A stretch of 64,000 bases of DNA from Sediminihabitans luteus (GCF_002797595.1 NZ_PGFE01000003.1:1-64000), one strand, 5' to 3'. Counted from the stretch's first letter, positions 26,335-35,670 are shown. The notes: generated by a model not told the origin, from the letters alone. Numbers and translations are program-made.

Positions 26335-26844
26335 ATGAGCACCGACCAGACGCAGCCCACGACCACGCCCGCCGACGACGAGATCGCGCCCTCCTCGCAG
26401 GCGCCGTCCGACCCGCTGTGGGTCGAGCGCACCGGCACGCGCACCTACACGGGGTTCTCCGCGCGCGGCGCGCAGGTCTCGATCGGCCCGGCCGACGTCG
26501 AGGGCGCGTTCACGCCCGGCGAGCTGCTCAAGCTCGCGCTCGCGGCGTGCGCCGGCATGTCGAGCGACGCGACGTTCGCGCGCCGCCTCGGCGACGACTA
26601 CGCCGTGACGATCCGGGTCGACGGTCTCAAGGACCTCGACGACGACCGCTACCCCGTGCTGCGCGAGCGCTTCGAGGTCGACCTGTCGTCGCTCGACGAC
26701 GCCGCGCGCGAGCGCCTGCTCACGGTCGCCGAGCGAGCGATCGACAAGACGTGCACCGTGGGGAACACGCTCAATGCGGGCGCGTCGGTCGAGCTGACGT
26801 TCCAGCCCGAGGGCGCGGGCCGCGAGGTCCAGCCGCAGGAGTAG
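26335..26844 (+). CDS. OsmC/Ohr family protein
   Basis: A 169-residue protein. After a ~28-residue polar N-terminus comes the OsmC fold: [27 protein letters not shown] holds the first Cys, and [17 protein letters not shown] the second. OsmC/Ohr proteins reduce organic hydroperoxides with these two Cys. The spacing fits the group, but which subfamily is unclear. GATGAT six bases before the ATG resembles a leaderless -10. Confidence 0.85.
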   Translation: MSTDQTQPTTTPADDEIAPSSQAPSDPLWVERTGTRTYTGFSARGAQVSIGPADVEGAFTPGELLKLALAACAGMSSDATFARRLGDDYAVTIRVDGLKDLDDDRYPVLRERFEVDLSSLDDAARERLLTVAERAIDKTCTVGNTLNAGASVELTFQPEGAGREVQPQE

Positions 26845-26861
26845 CACCGACAGGAGTCCGC

Positions 26862-27719
26862 ATGCCGAAGAAGCCCCGCCCCGAGACGCCTCGCGACCAG
26901 GTCGTGGCGCCCGGACCCGCGCAGGAGGAGCTGCCGCCGCTGCGCCGCACGCCCCTGCTCGACGCCGCGCTCGACAAGGCCGTGACGATCCCGTCGGCCG
27001 CGATCCGCGCGCACGTCGAGGGGCTGCGGCGACGCAACCCGGAGGCGTCCCCGGCCCGGCTGATCGCCCTGCTCGAGAAGGAGTACCTCACGGTCGTGAC
27101 CGCCGCGGGCGGTGCGGTCGGTGCGGCGGCGGCCGTCCCGGCGGTCGGCACGGGCGCCGCGGTCGCGCTCACGTCGGGCGACGTCGCGACGTTCTTCGCG
27201 TCGTCGGCGGCGTTCGCGCTCGCCGTGGCCGACGTGCACGGGATCGCGGTCGACGACGTCGAGCGGCGCCGGGCGCTGCTGCTGACCACGGTCCTGGGCG
27301 AGAAGGGCGCGCGCGACGTCGAGCGCGCGGCGGGCGGCTCGGGCGTCGCGTGGGGCAAGGTCCTGCTCACGTCGATGCCCGCGGGCACGCTCAAGCAGGT
27401 CAACCGGGCGCTGTCGAACAGGTTCGTGCGCACCCAGCTCGTCAAGCAGGGCGGGCTCGCGTTCGGCCGGATCATCCCGTTCGGCGTCGGCGCGGTGGTC
27501 GGCCTCGCGGGCGGGCGGTCGCTCGGCACGGGCGTGATCGCGCAGTCCCGCGCCGCGTTCGGGCCGCCGCCCTCGACGTTCGGGCGCGTGCTCGAGGTCG
27601 TCGAGTCCACGGACCCGACCGCGACGCCCCGCCTGACCGCGCTCGACCCGCCCGAGGACGCCCCGGACCCGACGGCCCGCCGCGGCGTGCGCCGTCTGCT
27701 GCCCCGAGGCCGCTCGTGA
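26862..27719 (+). CDS. EcsC-like protein
   Basis: A 285-residue protein. The middle contains Ala/Gly-rich hydrophobic helices (VTAAGGAVGAAAAVPAVGTG; DVATFFASSAAFALAVADVHG). Conserved-looking blocks ERRRALLLTTVLGEKGA, NRALSNRFVRTQLVKQGG and GRIIPFGVGAVVGL follow, as in proteins annotated EcsC in actinobacteria. No enzymatic motif is known for the family; association with membranes is likely. AGGAG seven bases upstream sets the ATG start. Its stop overlaps the next start (GTGA), and it follows the osmC gene by 17 nt. Confidence 0.7.
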   Translation: MPKKPRPETPRDQVVAPGPAQEELPPLRRTPLLDAALDKAVTIPSAAIRAHVEGLRRRNPEASPARLIALLEKEYLTVVTAAGGAVGAAAAVPAVGTGAAVALTSGDVATFFASSAAFALAVADVHGIAVDDVERRRALLLTTVLGEKGARDVERAAGGSGVAWGKVLLTSMPAGTLKQVNRALSNRFVRTQLVKQGGLAFGRIIPFGVGAVVGLAGGRSLGTGVIAQSRAAFGPPPSTFGRVLEVVESTDPTATPRLTALDPPEDAPDPTARRGVRRLLPRGRS

Positions 27720-28180
27720 GCCGCACGGCCGTGTCCCGGGTGATCGGGGTGCCCGCGTCGCGCGCGTACGCGTGGGTCGCGGACCCGCGCACGCACCCCC
27801 GCTGGATCCCGGTGACGCGCCTCGACGCGCTCGACGGCGCGGACTTCACGATGGTGTCGGGCCCGTTCGCCCGGCGCGGGGCGCCCGGGTTCGTGGACCG
27901 GATGACGACGACGGGCGGCGAGGCCCCCGGCAGCTCGTCGCGGGCGGACGGCGCGGGCTGGTCCGCCGTCGTCAAGCGCGGCCCGGTGCTGCTCGGCACG
28001 GCAGGGTTCGAGGTCGTGCCGCTCGCGGTCGACCGCTGCCGCGTCGTGTGGTGGGAGGACGCCTACCTCGCCGGGCCCGTACCCCGCAGGGTCACGGACC
28101 CGGCGGTCTCGCTCGTGCTGCGCGCGCTCGTGCGCACGTCGCTGCGCCGGCTCGACCGGGCGCTGACGGCGCACCGGTGA
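27716..28180 (+). CDS. SRPBCC (START-like) family protein
   Basis: A 154-residue protein of the polyketide cyclase/START-like fold. It shows the usual opening strand and helix (VSRVIGVPASRAYAWVADPRTHPRWIP) and a C-terminal helix (DPAVSLVLRALVRTSLRRLDRAL). Such proteins form a cavity for lipids or other hydrophobic ligands; no substrate is known here. The GTG start overlaps the EcsC-like stop, suggesting the two products work together. Confidence 0.75.
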   Translation: MSRTAVSRVIGVPASRAYAWVADPRTHPRWIPVTRLDALDGADFTMVSGPFARRGAPGFVDRMTTTGGEAPGSSSRADGAGWSAVVKRGPVLLGTAGFEVVPLAVDRCRVVWWEDAYLAGPVPRRVTDPAVSLVLRALVRTSLRRLDRALTAHR

Positions 28181-28210
28181 CCTCGCGCGGCTGACCCCGA
28201 CCGTCCGTGC

Positions 28211-28993
28211 TCAGTCGCGCGGCGCGTCGGGGCCGGGCGCTGCGGGAGCCGCAGCCGCTGCCTCGGGCGCCTCGGGCCCCGCGAGGATCAGGTAGAGCTC
28301 GCGGCGCGTGCGGTCCAGGAGCGCGAGGGCCTGCTCGACCTGCGCGTCGGTGCCCGTGCGGGCGACCTGCTGCACCGCGCCCATGACCGCGCCGATGCGC
28401 TGGTGCATCTCGACGCGTCCGCGCGGGCCCTGCTCGGCGACGGCCTGGAACGGGTCGCCGATCGCGTCGGCCTGCGCGGCGAGGTGTGTGCGCCCGGCCT
28501 CGGTGAGGCTCGCGAGCTTGCGCCCGCCGTCCGCCGTGATGGTCACGAGGCCCTCGTCCTCGAGGAGGTTGAGCGCGGGGTAGACCGCGCCCGGGCTGGG
28601 CTGCCAGATGCCGCCGCTGCGCTCGGCGATGTCCTGGATGAGCTGGTAGCCGTGCTTGGGTCCCTCGGCGAGCAGGAGCAGGACGGCGCCGCGGACGTCT
28701 CCGCGCGGGCCGCGGCGTCCGCGGGGTCCGTGCGGGCCGCCCCGGCGCGGGCCGGGACCGCCGGGCGCGCCGTCGGGGCCGGGGAACCCGCCTCGACGAC
28801 CGCGGCCTCCGCCGCGGCGGTCGGACCGGTCGTCGTCGAGCCCGGCCCACCAGGCGGTGCCGCGGGGGTCGTGGTGGTGGGCGGTCCGCTCGTCGCCCCA
28901 GGGTGCGGTGCGGCGACGGCCGGCCTGGTCGAGGCCGGGTCCGCTCGGGGAGTGCAGGGGGGTGCGGAACGGGGTGTGGTCGTGGTTCGTCAT
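28211..28993 (-). CDS. PadR-family transcriptional regulator
   Basis: A 260-residue regulator. A long N-terminal Gly/Arg/Pro/His-rich region (~1-105) precedes the PadR winged helix: VRGAVLLLLAEGPKHGYQLIQDI, GGIWQPSPGAVYPALNLLEDEGLV, RKLASLTEAG. The C-terminal helical part (~185-240) forms the dimer region, ending in an Ala/Pro-rich tail. The extended Gly/Arg region is unusual for PadR and may bind nucleic acid or be disordered. ATG at 28993 has AAGGAGA nine bases upstream. It is divergent from ddaH. PadR regulators often control an adjacent exporter, but none adjoins here. Confidence 0.88.
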   Translation of the reverse strand: MTNHDHTPFRTPLHSPSGPGLDQAGRRRTAPWGDERTAHHHDPRGTAWWAGLDDDRSDRRGGGRGRRGGFPGPDGAPGGPGPRRGGPHGPRGRRGPRGDVRGAVLLLLAEGPKHGYQLIQDIAERSGGIWQPSPGAVYPALNLLEDEGLVTITADGGRKLASLTEAGRTHLAAQADAIGDPFQAVAEQGPRGRVEMHQRIGAVMGAVQQVARTGTDAQVEQALALLDRTRRELYLILAGPEAPEAAAAAPAAPGPDAPRD

Positions 28994-29011
28994 GGTTCTC
29001 GTCTCCTTCTG

Positions 29012-29051
29012 TCGATGCATCAAAGATATATCGAAGAACGTACGACGGCAA
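29012..29051 (-). promoter_or_regulatory. Promoter and possible autoregulatory site of padR-type gene
   Basis: On the minus strand TTGCCG (29046-29051) and TATCTT (29023-29028) are spaced 17 bp. TCGAT (29012-29016) and ATCGA (29030-29034) form an inverted repeat around the -10 and the likely transcription start, a suitable place for autorepression. The stretch is AT-rich compared with its surroundings. Confidence 0.5.
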
Positions 29052-29121
29052 GGCCCTGCGTGCCCCGCCCTCCCCGGTGCGCCCCGGGGGCACCCGCCGG
29101 TGTGCCGCCGTAGCCTGAGGC

Positions 29122-29943
29122 ATGACCCGCCGCTACCTCATGTGCCGCCCGACCTACTTCACGGTGAGCTACCAGATCAACCCGTGGATGGACACCTCCC
29201 GGCCGGTCGACACGGCCCGGGCGATCAGCCAGTGGGAGCGGCTGCGCGACGTGCACCGCGACCTCGGTCACGAGGTCGTCCTGATCGAGCCGCTCACCGG
29301 CCTGCCCGACATGGTCTACGCGGCCAACGGCGCGACCGTCGTCGACGGGACCGCCTACTCGGCGCTCTTCAAGCACCCCGAGCGCGCGGCCGAGGGACCG
29401 GCGTACCTCGCGTGGTTCGCCGAGCACGACTTCGCCACGCGCGAGGCCCGGCACATCAACGAGGGCGAGGGCGACCTCCTGCTCGCGGGCGACCGGATCC
29501 TCGCCGGGTACGGGTTCCGCAGCGAACGCTCGTCGCACGCCGAGATCGCGAGCCTGTGGCACCGCGAGGTCGTGAGCCTCGAGCTCGTCGACCCGCGCTT
29601 CTACCACCTCGACACCGCGCTCACGGTCCTGCGTGGCGACGACGGCGCCGGCCCCGACCAGACCCCGGTCGACGTCGCCTACTACCCCGAGGCCTTCTCG
29701 CCCGAGTCCCGCGCACGCCTCGAGGCGCTGTTCCCCGACGCCCTGCGCGCGACCGAGGCCGACGCCGTCGTGCTGGGCCTGAACTCCGTGAGCGACGGCG
29801 AGCACGTCGTGATCAACCCCGCCGCGACCGACTACGCGGGCGCGCTGCGCGACCGCGGCTACGAGCCCGTGCCGGTCGACACCTCCGAGCTGCTCCTCGG
29901 CGGCGGCGGCGCCAAGTGCTGCACGCTCGTGCTGCGGTCATGA
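29122..29943 (+). CDS. ddaH: Dimethylargininase-type amidinohydrolase
   Basis: A 273-residue enzyme of the arginine-deiminase/amidinotransferase superfamily. The expected residues are present: PDMVYAANGATV (substrate Asp and Asn), His in RFYHLDTALTVL, and nucleophile Cys in GGGGAKCCTLVL. The first Cys of the pair aligns best with the catalytic one. The family hydrolyses dimethylarginine or arginine to citrulline, or ornithine-related substrates. Coupling to ornithine aminotransferase (ATGA overlap) suggests arginine or guanidino-compound breakdown. TAGCCT five bases before the ATG suggests a leaderless or very short leader. Confidence 0.85.
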   Translation: MTRRYLMCRPTYFTVSYQINPWMDTSRPVDTARAISQWERLRDVHRDLGHEVVLIEPLTGLPDMVYAANGATVVDGTAYSALFKHPERAAEGPAYLAWFAEHDFATREARHINEGEGDLLLAGDRILAGYGFRSERSSHAEIASLWHREVVSLELVDPRFYHLDTALTVLRGDDGAGPDQTPVDVAYYPEAFSPESRARLEALFPDALRATEADAVVLGLNSVSDGEHVVINPAATDYAGALRDRGYEPVPVDTSELLLGGGGAKCCTLVLRS

Positions 29944-31202
29944 CGCACGAGGCCCGCGGCGGCGCGCAGGCGAGCGCGCTCGCGCACAACTACGCGCCCC
30001 TGCCCGTGACGATCGCGAGCGCCGAGGGGTCGTGGGCCACCGACGTCACCGGCCGCCGCCACCTCGACATGCTCGCCGGCTACTCGGCGCTCAACTTCGG
30101 CCACCGGCATCCCGCGCTCGTCGCCGCCGCGCACGCGCAGCTCGACCGGGTCACGCTCACGTCGCGCGCGTTCGGCCACGACCTCCTCGAGCCGTTCGCC
30201 GCGCGCCTGGCCGCCCTCGTGGGACCGCACCTGTCCCCCTCGCCCGGGCACGCGGCGTCCGACCCTCTCGTGCTGCCCATGAACTCGGGCGCCGAGGCCG
30301 TCGAGACCGCGATCAAGGTGGCCCGCCGCTGGGGCTACGACGTCAAGGGCGTCGCGCCGGGGCGCGCGACGATCGTCGTGGGCACGGGGAACTTCCACGG
30401 CCGCACGACGACGATCGTGTCGTTCTCGGACGACGACGACGCCCGCGCCGGGTTCGGTCCGTACACGCCGGGCTTCCGGCTCGTGCCGTACGGCGACGCG
30501 GACGCGGTCGAGGCCGCGATCGACGACACGACCGTCGCGGTGCTCATGGAACCCGTCCAGGGCGAGTCCGGGGTCGTCGTGCCGCCCGACGACTTCTGGC
30601 CGCGGCTGCGCACGATCACGGCGGCGCGCGACGTCCTGCTGGTCGCCGACGAGATCCAGTCGGGCCTCGGGCGCACGGGCACGACGCTCGCGTGCGAGCT
30701 GTGGGGCGTGCGGCCCGACGTCGTCACGCTCGGCAAGGCGCTCGGCGGCGGGATCGTGCCCGTCTCGGCCGTGGTCGGGCGGCGCGACGTGCTCGAGGTG
30801 CTCACGCCCGGCTCCCACGGGTCGACGTTCGGCGGCAACCCGCTCGCGTGCGCGGTCGGTCTCGCGGTGGTCGACCTGCTCGCGACGGGTGAGCCGCAGG
30901 CGGCCGCGACCGAGCTCGGCGTCGTGCTGCACGCCGGCCTGCGCGCCCTCGTCGACGACGCGCTCCTGACGGGCGTGCGCGGCGTGGGCCTGTGGGCGGG
31001 CGTCGACGTCGACCCGCACGTCGCGACGGGGCGCGAGCTGTGCGAGGCGCTGCTCGCGCGCGGCGTGCTCGCCAAGGACACGCACGGGTCGACGATCCGG
31101 CTCGCGCCGCCGCTGACGACGTCGCGCGCCGACCTCGAGCTCGGGCTCGACCGCCTGCGCGACGCGCTGACGGACCTCGTCGCCCGCAGAGCCGCGGGCT
31201 GA
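29940..31202 (+). CDS. rocD: Ornithine aminotransferase
   Basis: A 420-residue class-III aminotransferase. It transfers the delta-amino group of ornithine to 2-oxoglutarate, giving glutamate semialdehyde. Seen: VLPMNSGAEAVETAIKVARRWGYDVKG, NFHGRTTTIVSFS, EPVQGESGVVVPPDDFW, ADEIQSGLGRTG, and PLP-lysine in VTLGKALGGG. GSHGSTFGGNPLACAV follows. These segments match RocD more closely than other omega-transaminases. Translationally coupled to the amidinohydrolase. Confidence 0.93.
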   Translation: MTHEARGGAQASALAHNYAPLPVTIASAEGSWATDVTGRRHLDMLAGYSALNFGHRHPALVAAAHAQLDRVTLTSRAFGHDLLEPFAARLAALVGPHLSPSPGHAASDPLVLPMNSGAEAVETAIKVARRWGYDVKGVAPGRATIVVGTGNFHGRTTTIVSFSDDDDARAGFGPYTPGFRLVPYGDADAVEAAIDDTTVAVLMEPVQGESGVVVPPDDFWPRLRTITAARDVLLVADEIQSGLGRTGTTLACELWGVRPDVVTLGKALGGGIVPVSAVVGRRDVLEVLTPGSHGSTFGGNPLACAVGLAVVDLLATGEPQAAATELGVVLHAGLRALVDDALLTGVRGVGLWAGVDVDPHVATGRELCEALLARGVLAKDTHGSTIRLAPPLTTSRADLELGLDRLRDALTDLVARRAAG

Positions 31203-31309
31203 GCCCCGAGCCGCCCAGGGAGGTGTGGCGCCGGCCTCCCACGTCCGGTCACGAAGGTTGTACGGAATCCCCTGCGCCCGGGCACGGGCGGGTCGTAGGA
31301 TCGGGAAAC

Positions 31310-32596
31310 GTGACCACCCTCGCGCTCTCCCCCGACGCCGCCGCCACCGTCCTCGCCGAGCAGCAGGAGGCCTACGCCGACCTGCGGGCCCGGAACCTCA
31401 CGCTCGACCTGACGCGCGGCAAGCCGTCGGCCGAGCAGCTCGACCTCTCCGACGGGCTGTTCGCGCTGCCCGCGCCCGGCACGGTCGCGAGCGAGAACGG
31501 CGTCGACGTGCGCAACTACGGCGGCCTCGACGGCCTGGTCGAGCTGCGCCGCATCTTCGCCGAGCTCCTGGACGTGCCCGTCGAGCAGCTCCTCGCGGGT
31601 GGCAACGGGTCGCTCACGCTCATGCACGACACGCTCGCGTTCGCGACGCTGTTCGGCGTGCCGGGCGGCGAGCGCCCCTGGGGGCGTGAGGAGACCGTCA
31701 CGTTCCTGTGCCCGTCGCCCGGCTACGACCGCCACTTCGCGGTGTGCGAGGCGCTCGGGATCCGCATGGTCCCGATCCCGATGACGCCCGACGGCCCCGA
31801 CGCCGAGGCGGCCGCCGCGCTCGTTGCCGACGACCCGAGCATCAAGGGCATGTGGGTCGTGCCCACGTACGCCAACCCGGACGGCTCGGTCGTCACGACC
31901 GAGGTCGCGCGCCGACTCGTGTCGATGCCGACCGCCGCGCCCGACTTCCGGATCCTGTGGGACAACGCGTACGCCGTGCACCACCTGACCGACGACGAGG
32001 TCGTCAGCGCCGACGCGCTGGGCCTCGCCGCCGAGGCCGGCCACGCCGACCGGGTGCTCATGTACGCGTCGACCTCGAAGATCACCTTCCCGGGGGCGGG
32101 CGTGTCGTTCCTCGCCGCCTCGCCCGCGAACCTCGCCTGGTACAAGAAGCACCTCGCGGCGCAGTCGATCGGCCCGGACAAGGTCAACCACCTGCGGCAC
32201 GCGCAGTTCTTCGGCGACGCCGAGGGCGTGCGCGCGCACATGCGCAAGCACCGTGACGTGATCGCCCCGAAGTTCGCCGCGGTCGAGCAGATCCTGACCG
32301 AGCGGCTCGGCGGCACGGGCGTGGCCCGGTGGACGACGCCGAAGGGCGGGTACTTCGTCAGCCTGGACGTGGTCCCCGGCACCGCGGCGCGCGTCGTCGC
32401 GCTCGCCAAGGACGCGGGCATCGCGCTGACGCCCGCGGGCTCGACCTACCCGTACGGCCAGGACCCGGTGGACGGCAACATCCGGCTCGCCCCGACCCTG
32501 CCCCCGCTGGACGAGGTCGAGGTCGCGATGGACGGCGTCGCGACGTGCGTGCTGCTCGCGGCGGCCGAGGCGGCGACGGGTTCGCTGCCCTCCTGA
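31310..32596 (+). CDS. Aspartate aminotransferase, AspT (MocR-type class I, PF12897-like)
   Basis: A 428-residue PLP enzyme. DLTRGKPSAEQLDLSDGL and NYGGLDGLVELRRIFAELL are typical of the subgroup containing Corynebacterium glutamicum AspT. WDNAYAVHHL has the Asn and Tyr near PLP, and the Schiff-base Lys is in YASTSKITFPGAGVSF. It should exchange amino groups between aspartate and 2-oxoglutarate. GTG start with TAGGAT eight bases before, so the leader is at most a few bases. A strong hairpin follows the stop. No DNA-binding domain is present despite the MocR family label. Confidence 0.88.
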   Translation: MTTLALSPDAAATVLAEQQEAYADLRARNLTLDLTRGKPSAEQLDLSDGLFALPAPGTVASENGVDVRNYGGLDGLVELRRIFAELLDVPVEQLLAGGNGSLTLMHDTLAFATLFGVPGGERPWGREETVTFLCPSPGYDRHFAVCEALGIRMVPIPMTPDGPDAEAAAALVADDPSIKGMWVVPTYANPDGSVVTTEVARRLVSMPTAAPDFRILWDNAYAVHHLTDDEVVSADALGLAAEAGHADRVLMYASTSKITFPGAGVSFLAASPANLAWYKKHLAAQSIGPDKVNHLRHAQFFGDAEGVRAHMRKHRDVIAPKFAAVEQILTERLGGTGVARWTTPKGGYFVSLDVVPGTAARVVALAKDAGIALTPAGSTYPYGQDPVDGNIRLAPTLPPLDEVEVAMDGVATCVLLAAAEAATGSLPS

Positions 32597-32604
32597 GCAC
32601 CGCG

Positions 32605-32641
32605 CCTCGCGCGCACCGATGAATTCCAGGTGCGCGCGAGG
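32605..32641 (+). terminator. Terminator after aspT-type gene
   Basis: Perfect 13-bp arms (32605-32617 and 32629-32641) with an 11-base AT-richer loop, starting nine bases past the stop codon. No T-run. It separates the aminotransferase from the exporter operon. Confidence 0.7.
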
Positions 32642-32686
32642 TCCACCCCGGGTGACGATCGAACTCATCGACCCCAGGGAGACCAC

Positions 32687-33682
32687 GTGAGCGACGACCT
32701 CGCCGTCGAGGCGCACGGCCTCGTCAAGCACTTCCGCACCGGAAAGTCCGTCACGCGGGCCGTGGACGGCGTCGACCTCGCGGTGCGCCGCGGCTCCGTC
32801 TACGGCGTCCTCGGCCCCAACGGCGCCGGCAAGACGACCGCGGTACGCATGCTCGCGACCCTGCTGCGGCCCGACGCGGGCACCGCGAGCGTGCTCGGCC
32901 ACGACGTCGTGCGCGACGCCGACGCGGTGCGCTCGGTCGTCGGGCTCACCGGCCAGTACGCGAGCGTCGACGAGGACCTCACGGGCCTCGAGAACCTCGT
33001 GATGCTCGCGCGCCTGTACGGCTTCACGGCGCCGGGCGCCCGCCGCCGGGCGAACGACCTCATGGGTGCGTTCGGCCTCGCCGACGCCGCCGCACGCCAG
33101 GTCAAGACCTACTCGGGCGGCATGCGGCGGCGCATCGACCTCGCCGCGAGCCTCGTCATGAGTCCCGAGGTGCTGTTCCTCGACGAGCCGACCACCGGCC
33201 TCGACCCGCGCAGCCGCAACCAGGTGTGGGACATCGTCCGCGTGCTCGTGGACGACGGCGCGACCGTGCTGCTGACCACGCAGTACCTCGAGGAGGCCGA
33301 CCAGCTCGCCGACCGTATCGCCGTGATCGACCACGGCAAGGTCATCGCCGAGGGCACCGCGACGCAGCTCAAGGCCTCCGTCGGTGAGGGCAGCGTGCAG
33401 GTGCGCGTCGCCGAGGCGGACGAGCGCCCCCGGGCCGCCGAGGTGGTCGAGCGCGTGCTCGGCACCGCGGTCGTGCTCGCCCCCGACCCGACCGCGCTGA
33501 GCGCGCGCGTGCCCGAGGACGGCGGTGACGCCGTCGCGCGCCTCCTGCCCGCGCTCGCCGAGGCCGGCGTGAGCGTGCCCGAGTTCTCCCTCGGCCAGCC
33601 GAGCCTCGACGAGGTGTTCCTCGCCCTGACGGGCCACGAGACGCAGGACGACTCCCCCACGACCGAGAGCGAGGTGGCCTGA
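32687..33682 (+). CDS. ABC exporter ATPase, DrrA type
   Basis: A 331-residue ABC-2 ATPase. Walker [10 protein letters not shown] (~43-51), Q-loop [15 protein letters not shown], signature YSGGMRRR, Walker [17 protein letters not shown], and the DrrA-type end ([15 protein letters not shown]). Members export antibiotics or lipids. GTG start preceded by AGGGAG. The stop overlaps the permease ATG (TGATG). No biosynthetic cluster is adjacent, so a general drug-resistance role is likely. Confidence 0.92.
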   Translation: MSDDLAVEAHGLVKHFRTGKSVTRAVDGVDLAVRRGSVYGVLGPNGAGKTTAVRMLATLLRPDAGTASVLGHDVVRDADAVRSVVGLTGQYASVDEDLTGLENLVMLARLYGFTAPGARRRANDLMGAFGLADAAARQVKTYSGGMRRRIDLAASLVMSPEVLFLDEPTTGLDPRSRNQVWDIVRVLVDDGATVLLTTQYLEEADQLADRIAVIDHGKVIAEGTATQLKASVGEGSVQVRVAEADERPRAAEVVERVLGTAVVLAPDPTALSARVPEDGGDAVARLLPALAEAGVSVPEFSLGQPSLDEVFLALTGHETQDDSPTTESEVA

Positions 33683-34539
33683 TGGCCGAGCGCACCGGGA
33701 CCCGCACCGACGACGAGAACCTCGCGACGCCCGAGGCCGCGGCCCTGCGCGAGGCGATCGCGCTCGACGAGCGCCCGACCCGCCCGTCGCCGGTCTCCGC
33801 GACGCTCACGTTCGCGTGGCGCGCGCTGCTCAAGATCAAGCACGTGCCCGAGCAGCTGTTCGACGTGACCGTGACGCCCGTGATCTTCACGCTCATGTTC
33901 GTGTACCTGTTCGGCGGCGCGATCGCGGGCAGCACCGAGGAGTACCTGCAATACCTCCTGCCGGGCATCCTCGTGCAGTCCGTGCTGTTCACGACCGTCT
34001 ACACGGGCTACACCATGAACACGGACATCACGAAGGGCGTGTTCGACCGGTTCCGCTCGCTGCCGATCTGGCGCCCCGCGCCCATCGTCGGCGCGCTGCT
34101 CGGCGACACCGTGCGGTACACCATCGCGTCGGTCGTGACCCTGCTGCTCGGCCTCGTCCTGGGCTTCCGTCCCGGTGGCGGCGTGGTCGGCGTGCTCGCC
34201 GGCGTGGTCCTGCTGCTCGTGTTCTCGTTCGCCCTGAGCTGGGTCTTCACGATCCTCGGTCTCGTGCTGCGCTCCCCCAACGCGGTCATGGGCGTCTCGA
34301 TGCTCGTGCTCATGCCGCTCACGTTCGCCTCGAACGTGTTCGTCGACCCGGCGACCATGCCGGGCGTGCTGCAGGGGTTCGTCAAGGTCAACCCCGTCAC
34401 GCACCTCGTGACCGCCGAGCGCGGCCTCATGGCCGGCACCGCCGGCTGGGACGACGTCGCGTGGGTCCTCGTCGCGGCGGTCGTGCTCACGGCCGTGCTG
34501 GCCCCCGTCACGATGCGGCTGTACAAGAACCGGAGCTGA
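33682..34539 (+). CDS. ABC-2 exporter permease, DrrB type
   Basis: A 285-residue membrane protein with six helices after a ~45-residue cytoplasmic N-terminus. IKHVPEQLFDVTVTPVIFTLMFVYLFGGAI and YLQYLLPGILVQSVLFTTVYTG are the usual ABC2_membrane opening. EFKN-like DITKGVFDRFRSLPIW contains the conserved G-x-F-D-R-F-R-S-L motif. Forms the exporter with the overlapping ATPase gene. Confidence 0.92.
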   Translation: MAERTGTRTDDENLATPEAAALREAIALDERPTRPSPVSATLTFAWRALLKIKHVPEQLFDVTVTPVIFTLMFVYLFGGAIAGSTEEYLQYLLPGILVQSVLFTTVYTGYTMNTDITKGVFDRFRSLPIWRPAPIVGALLGDTVRYTIASVVTLLLGLVLGFRPGGGVVGVLAGVVLLLVFSFALSWVFTILGLVLRSPNAVMGVSMLVLMPLTFASNVFVDPATMPGVLQGFVKVNPVTHLVTAERGLMAGTAGWDDVAWVLVAAVVLTAVLAPVTMRLYKNRS

Positions 34540-34569
34540 CCCGACCGCCGGGCCCCGGGGCGTGCCGGT

Positions 34570-35508
34570 TCAGGCGCCCTCGGGCTCGGCGCAGCGCTTG
34601 GTTACGACCATCACGGGGCAGACCGCGTGGTGCAGCACCGCCTGGCTCGTCGAACCGAGCAGCAGCCCGGCGAACCCGCCACGGCCGCGCGAGCCCAGCA
34701 CGATGAGGTCGGAGGCCTGCGAGAACTCGGTCAGCAGCTCGGCGCCCGTGCCGTCGAGCACGATCCGCCGGATCGACAGCCCCGGGTTCTCGGCCTCGTG
34801 CCGGTCGACGATCACGTCGAGCCCGGCGGTGACGTCGGCCAGCACCTGCTCGTGGTCGACCGTCGAGGGCAGCCACGCGAGCAGGCCCGCGCCCGTGCCG
34901 ACCGGCACGCCCGCCACGGCGACGACCTCGGCCCCCCACGCGCGGGCGGCCGAGACCGCCTCGGCGAGCGCGAGCTCCGCCCACGGCGAGCCGTCGACGC
35001 CGACCACGATCCGCTCGAGCGGGGCGATCCCGGGCAGCTGCGCGACGTCGTCGGGCGTGCGCCCCGCGTCGTCCTGCCGCAGCGGGACGACGACGGTCGG
35101 GCAGTAGGCGTGCGCCGGCAGGGCCGAGGACGTCGTGCCGAGCAGGCGCTCGGCGAACCCTCCCCGGCCGCGTGTGCCGACCACGGCGAGGCCGTGCTCG
35201 CGCGACAGCTCGACGAGCACGCCCGCGGCGTCACCCGTCATCAGCGTCGAGGTCACGGGCACGCCCGCGGCCTCGACCCGGGCGGTCGCCTCCTCGAGGA
35301 CCGAGCGGGCGCCCTCCTGGATCGCGGTGTCGTCGAGCGCCGCGTAGCCGCCGTCGAGCGACGCGGCCGTGAACGCGGGCAGCGAGTAGCTGCACACGAC
35401 GTGCAGCGACCACCCGATGCGTCGCGCGTGCACCGTCGCCCAGTCGAGGGCGTGCAGGCTCGGCGCGGAACCGTCCACGCCCACCAGGATCGTCGTCGGT
35501 CGGGTCAT
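34570..35508 (-). CDS. Tandem universal stress protein (two Usp domains)
   Basis: A 312-residue cytosolic protein with two Usp domains (~5-145 and ~160-300). Each has the ATP-binding G-2x-G-9x-G-[ST] pattern: GTRGRGGFAERLLGTTSSAL and GSRGRGGFAGLLLGSTSQAV. Each domain starts with the Asp strand (TILVGVDGSAPS; RIVVGVDGSPWA). Such tandem ATP-binding Usps are abundant in actinobacteria and linked to dormancy or hypoxia. ATG at 35508 has AGGAG six bases upstream. Confidence 0.93.
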   Translation of the reverse strand: MTRPTTILVGVDGSAPSLHALDWATVHARRIGWSLHVVCSYSLPAFTAASLDGGYAALDDTAIQEGARSVLEEATARVEAAGVPVTSTLMTGDAAGVLVELSREHGLAVVGTRGRGGFAERLLGTTSSALPAHAYCPTVVVPLRQDDAGRTPDDVAQLPGIAPLERIVVGVDGSPWAELALAEAVSAARAWGAEVVAVAGVPVGTGAGLLAWLPSTVDHEQVLADVTAGLDVIVDRHEAENPGLSIRRIVLDGTGAELLTEFSQASDLIVLGSRGRGGFAGLLLGSTSQAVLHHAVCPVMVVTKRCAEPEGA

Positions 35509-35604
35509 CGCGGACTCCTGTCGTCGGCGCGCAGCATGGGAACAACCTACCCACCCGCACCGCGCCAGGACACCCCGGGCCGTCCGTGTCGGTGTCGGAC
35601 GACG

Positions 35605-35648
35605 CGGCGGGCCCGTCCGCCCGACGCGGCAGGCCCGTCCGCCCGACA
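35605..35648. repeat. 22-bp tandem duplication
   Basis: Two adjacent 22-base units (35605-35626 and 35627-35648) beginning GCGGC[GA]GGCCCG differ at one base. They lie between the usp start and the terminator of the NlpC gene. No function is evident. Confidence 0.7.
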
Positions 35649-35670
35649 CGCACGAGAGTCCGGGGACGAC

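Noticed and set aside
31310-32596. MocR/GntR-type regulator
   Set aside because: The protein belongs to the aminotransferase-only group; no winged-helix domain is present at the N-terminus.
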